A DNA stretch of 14,659 bases. Source: Lachnoclostridium sp. UBA6558 (GTDB taxonomy: Bacteria > Bacillota > Clostridia > Lachnospirales > Lachnospiraceae). The stretch is taken from positions 18,222 through 32,880 of the forward strand of contig DJJW01000080.1 of the NCBI GenBank assembly GCA_002434335.1, written 5' to 3'. The notes below the pieces were generated by a model, which saw only the letters and a list, made by a program, of their open reading frames with translations, searched no databases and had not been told where the DNA came from. Each line of letters starts with the position of its first letter. The stretch's first letter is position 1. Of this stretch, positions 11,999-14,659 are shown piece by piece. The position numbers and the translations under genes were made by a program.

Positions 11999-14290
11999 AT
12001 GATAAAGCTTTACGAGAAAGGTGCCTACGTCCTTAACGGCACAGAAGTATTTGATGAAAGAGAAGTAACAAATGATCTACTGACAGCCAGAACCGGAGAA
12101 GTCTGTACGAAAGAAGAAGCGGCAAAGCATACTCTGGCATATTCTATTTTAAAGGAACATAATACTTCCGGCAATATGGAGAAGTTAAAAATAAAATTTG
12201 ATAAACTGACCTCACATGATATCACTTTTGTAGGAATCATACAGACTGCCAGAGCCAGCGGTTTAGAAAAGTTCCCGGTTCCTTATGTACTTACCAACTG
12301 TCATAACAGTTTATGTGCGGTAGGCGGTACCATTAACGAAGATGACCACATGTTTGGACTTTCCTGTGCCAAGAAATACGGTGGAATCTATGTGCCTCCT
12401 CATCAGGCAGTTATCCATCAATTTGCAAGAGAGAGGCTTGCAGGCGGCGGTAAGATGATTTTAGGCTCTGACAGCCATACTCGTTACGGTGCCCTGGGAA
12501 CCATGGCAGGAGGAGAAGGCGGCCCTGAATTAGTAAAGCAGTTGTTAAACAGAACTTATGATATTAATATGCCAGGGGTTGTGGGTGTATATCTAACCGG
12601 AGAGCCCAGAAAAGGTGTAGGTCCTCAGGATGTTGCTCTTGCAATTATCGGTGCAGTATTTGAAAAAGGTTACGTTAACAATAAGATAATGGAATTTTTC
12701 GGAGATGGCGTCGGAAAGCTATCTGTGGATTTCCGAATCGGAATCGACGTAATGACAACAGAAACTACCTGCTTATCCTCTGTCTGGACCACCGATTCTA
12801 AAGTAGAAGAGTTCTATGAAATACATAACAGACCAGAAGATTACAAAGAACTTACGCTTGACAAAACCGTATACTATGATGGTCTGATCTATGTGGATTT
12901 GTCCGAGATTAAACCTATGATTGCAATGCCTTTTCATCCTAGTAATGTTTATACCATCGATGAACTGAATGAAAATCTTTATGATGTATTGTCAGAAGTA
13001 GAGAAGAAAGCAGCCATCAGCCTTGACAACAGTAATATTACATATAGTTTAAAGGAGAAAATAAGAAATAACAGACTTTATGTGGATCAGGGTGTTATTG
13101 CCGGATGTGCCGGCGGCGGCTTTGAGAATATCTGCGATGCAACGGATATCTTAAGAGGAAAATACATCGGTGCCGATGAGTTCTCCTTAAGCGTTTATCC
13201 TGCCAGCCAGCCTGTGTATATGGAACTTGTGAAGAATGGTTCTGTAGCCAGTTTGATGGAAACTGGCGCAACCATCAGAACGGCGTTCTGCGGTCCCTGT
13301 TTTGGCGCAGGAGATGTTCCTTCCAACAACAGCTTCAGTATCAGACATACAACCAGAAACTTCCCTAACAGAGAAGGCTCAAAGATCACAAGCGGTCAGA
13401 TTGCTTCTGTAGCCCTGATGGATGCCAGATCGATCGCTGCTACTGCAGCAAATAAAGGTTACTTGACTTCAGCAGAAAATATTGATACAGAATTCCTTAA
13501 GCCTAAATATTACTTTGACAGTAAGATTTATGATAACCGTGTATATGATGGTACCAATAATCCCATTCCTGAAACAGAAATCAAGTTCGGTCCCGGAATC
13601 GTGGATTGGCCTGCCATGTCAGGACTTACAGAGCATCTGGTATTAAAGGTTGTATCTGTAATTAAGGATCCTGTAACTACAACAGACGAACTAATTCCTT
13701 CCGGGGAGACTTCCTCCTATCGTTCTAATCCGTTAGGACTTGCTGAATTTACCCTTTCAAGAAAAGATCCGGCTTATGTGGGACGTGCCAAAGAGATACA
13801 GCTGGCTGAAAAGGCCAGGACTAAAGGCGAAAGTATCTTTGAAGCTTGTGAAGAATTAAAACCTGTTTATGATGAAATCGTAAAAGCTTTTAACATAGAT
13901 CCTTTACAGACGGAAATCGGTAGTGTGATCTATGCGGTGAAACCGGGAGACGGATCTGCCAGAGAACAGGCGGCGAGCTGTCAGAAGGTTCTTGGCGGCC
14001 TTGCAAACATTGCGAAAGAATACGCTACAAAGAGATATCGTTCCAATCTGATTAACTGGGGTATGCTTCCGTTCCTGTTGCAGGAGTGTGAACTGCCTTT
14101 TGAAAATGGAGATTATCTGTTTGTCAAAGATATTAAGAAAGCCGTAACGGATAAGGCTGTTGAAATAAAAGCTTATGTAGTAGGAAAAGGCATGAAAGAA
14201 TTCACTTTAAGACTTGGGGATTTGACCGATGACGAGAGAGAGATTATAGAAAAAGGCTGTCTGATTAATTATTACAGAAGTGAAAAGTAA
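11999..14290 (+). CDS. Aconitase-superfamily hydratase, YbhJ-like
   Basis: A 763-residue iron-sulfur (de)hydratase with the complete four-domain aconitase layout. DSHT is at 158-161. The [4Fe-4S] ligands are C370 (AGCAGGG), C431 and C434 (CGPC), spaced 61 and 3, compared with 63 and 3 in mitochondrial aconitase. RNFPNR follows, matching the substrate arginines R447 and R452. The C-terminal swivel domain holds GDGSAREQAA with S653 and R655, matching the base S642 and R644. It is therefore probably active. The usual GSCTN around the first cysteine reads AGCAGG, so the substrate may differ from citrate. E. coli YbhJ is the nearest relative I can name; its substrate is unknown to me. ATG 11999 follows AAAGGAG at 8 bases. 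It has its own promoter, a leader hairpin and a terminator 16 bases after the stop. Confidence 0.88.
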   Translation: MIKLYEKGAYVLNGTEVFDEREVTNDLLTARTGEVCTKEEAAKHTLAYSILKEHNTSGNMEKLKIKFDKLTSHDITFVGIIQTARASGLEKFPVPYVLTNCHNSLCAVGGTINEDDHMFGLSCAKKYGGIYVPPHQAVIHQFARERLAGGGKMILGSDSHTRYGALGTMAGGEGGPELVKQLLNRTYDINMPGVVGVYLTGEPRKGVGPQDVALAIIGAVFEKGYVNNKIMEFFGDGVGKLSVDFRIGIDVMTTETTCLSSVWTTDSKVEEFYEIHNRPEDYKELTLDKTVYYDGLIYVDLSEIKPMIAMPFHPSNVYTIDELNENLYDVLSEVEKKAAISLDNSNITYSLKEKIRNNRLYVDQGVIAGCAGGGFENICDATDILRGKYIGADEFSLSVYPASQPVYMELVKNGSVASLMETGATIRTAFCGPCFGAGDVPSNNSFSIRHTTRNFPNREGSKITSGQIASVALMDARSIAATAANKGYLTSAENIDTEFLKPKYYFDSKIYDNRVYDGTNNPIPETEIKFGPGIVDWPAMSGLTEHLVLKVVSVIKDPVTTTDELIPSGETSSYRSNPLGLAEFTLSRKDPAYVGRAKEIQLAEKARTKGESIFEACEELKPVYDEIVKAFNIDPLQTEIGSVIYAVKPGDGSAREQAASCQKVLGGLANIAKEYATKRYRSNLINWGMLPFLLQECELPFENGDYLFVKDIKKAVTDKAVEIKAYVVGKGMKEFTLRLGDLTDDEREIIEKGCLINYYRSEK

Positions 14291-14305
14291 ATAAAGTATT
14301 TTATG

Positions 14306-14346
14306 ATAACCCCTAAAGTTGTGTTTTTCAACTTAAATGGGGTTAT
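14306..14346 (+). terminator. Intrinsic terminator of the hydratase gene
   Basis: ATAACCCC (14306-14313) pairs with GGGGTTAT (14339-14346). After a small internal loop, AAGTTG/CAACTT continues the stem around a T-rich loop. TATATTT follows. It starts 16 bases after the stop codon and separates the hydratase from folD. Confidence 0.85.
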
Positions 14347-14404
14347 TATATTTAAACATTATTCAATATAATTCTTCTTCGGCTGGCGACATATGAATAA
14401 CACG

Positions 14405-14433
14405 TTGCTTCTACAGGCAGGCTGTGGTAAAAT
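14405..14433 (+). promoter_or_regulatory. Promoter of folD
   Basis: TTGCTT (14405-14410), a 17-base spacer and TAAAAT (14428-14433), with TG one base before the -10. It lies between the hydratase terminator and the folD ribosome binding site, giving a leader of about 40 bases. Confidence 0.7.
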
Positions 14434-14481
14434 ATGAGATTGAATACCCATACTATGAAATGTATAATCAGGAGTGAGTTT

Positions 14482-14659
14482 ATGAATAAAATAATTGATG
14501 GTAAGATGATATCTGAGCAGATTAAAAATGAAGTAAAAGAAGAAACTGCAAGGTTAAAAGAGCAGGGAGTAACAGTTACCCTGGCGGTAGTTCAGGTGGG
14601 CAGTGACCCTGCCTCCGGTGTGTATGTGAAAAATAAAAAGAAGGCCTGCGAGTATGTAG
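14482..14659 (+). CDS. folD: Methylenetetrahydrofolate dehydrogenase/cyclohydrolase, 5' part
   Basis: Bifunctional enzyme of one-carbon metabolism: oxidises 5,10-methylene-THF to methenyl-THF and hydrolyses this to 10-formyl-THF. Only the first 59 codons are in the window. They match FolD throughout: KIIDGKMIS at the N-terminus, LAVVQVGSDPAS, and the active-site YVKNKKKACE, with Y48 and K52 equivalent to Y50 and K54 of E. coli FolD. ATG 14482 has AGGAG 7 bases upstream. It has its own promoter, so it is probably not co-transcribed with the hydratase. The rest lies beyond base 14659. Confidence 0.93.
   Translation, partial: MNKIIDGKMISEQIKNEVKEETARLKEQGVTVTLAVVQVGSDPASGVYVKNKKKACEYV

Overview
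The window looks like chromosomal DNA from a low-GC Gram-positive anaerobe of the Clostridia, most likely Lachnospiraceae. Coding sequence is AT-rich, nearly every gene has a strong AGGAGG-type ribosome binding site, promoters are plain TTGNNN-17-TATAAT sites, and an unusual aconitase-like hydratase lies next to folD. The family assignment is inferred from protein character and was not checked by a search.

Layout. 1-1337 (minus): alkaline phosphatase, 3' end outside the window, with a possible Pho-type box upstream. 1750-2754 (minus): a LacI-family regulator. 3057-4517 (plus): uxaB, tagaturonate reductase. 4984-6384 (minus): uxaC, uronate isomerase. 6725-8206 (plus): uxaA, altronate dehydratase. 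8374-9396 (plus): a 2-keto-3-deoxygluconate kinase. 9470-10306 (plus): a metal-dependent TIM-barrel sugar isomerase/epimerase of unknown substrate. 10307-11201 is an 895-base stretch with no confident gene. It holds a terminator-like hairpin, a degenerate repeat-bearing ORF remnant, a perfect 20-bp palindrome and a 29-residue hydrophobic peptide ORF with a strong ribosome binding site. 11202-11648 (plus): a GNAT acetyltransferase. 11999-14290 (plus): the aconitase-like hydratase, followed by a good terminator. 14482 to the end (plus): the 5' part of folD under its own promoter.

How it works together. 1750-10306 is a D-galacturonate (pectin) island. UxaC converts galacturonate to tagaturonate, UxaB reduces it to altronate, UxaA dehydrates that to 2-keto-3-deoxygluconate (KDG), and the kinase makes KDPG. 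No KDPG aldolase and no uptake system are in the window; the slot after the kinase is taken by the TIM-barrel isomerase. Four 14-bp palindromes of the form TGTAAG-NN-CTTACA sit at the promoters of the LacI gene, uxaB, uxaC and uxaA, and nowhere else that I found. This supports a local LacI-type repressor that controls the three catabolic promoters and its own. Three of the four sites abut the predicted transcription start.

No tRNA, rRNA, CRISPR array, insertion sequence or prophage gene was seen. The least explained parts are the 10.3-11.2 kb gap, the isomerase and the hydratase substrate.
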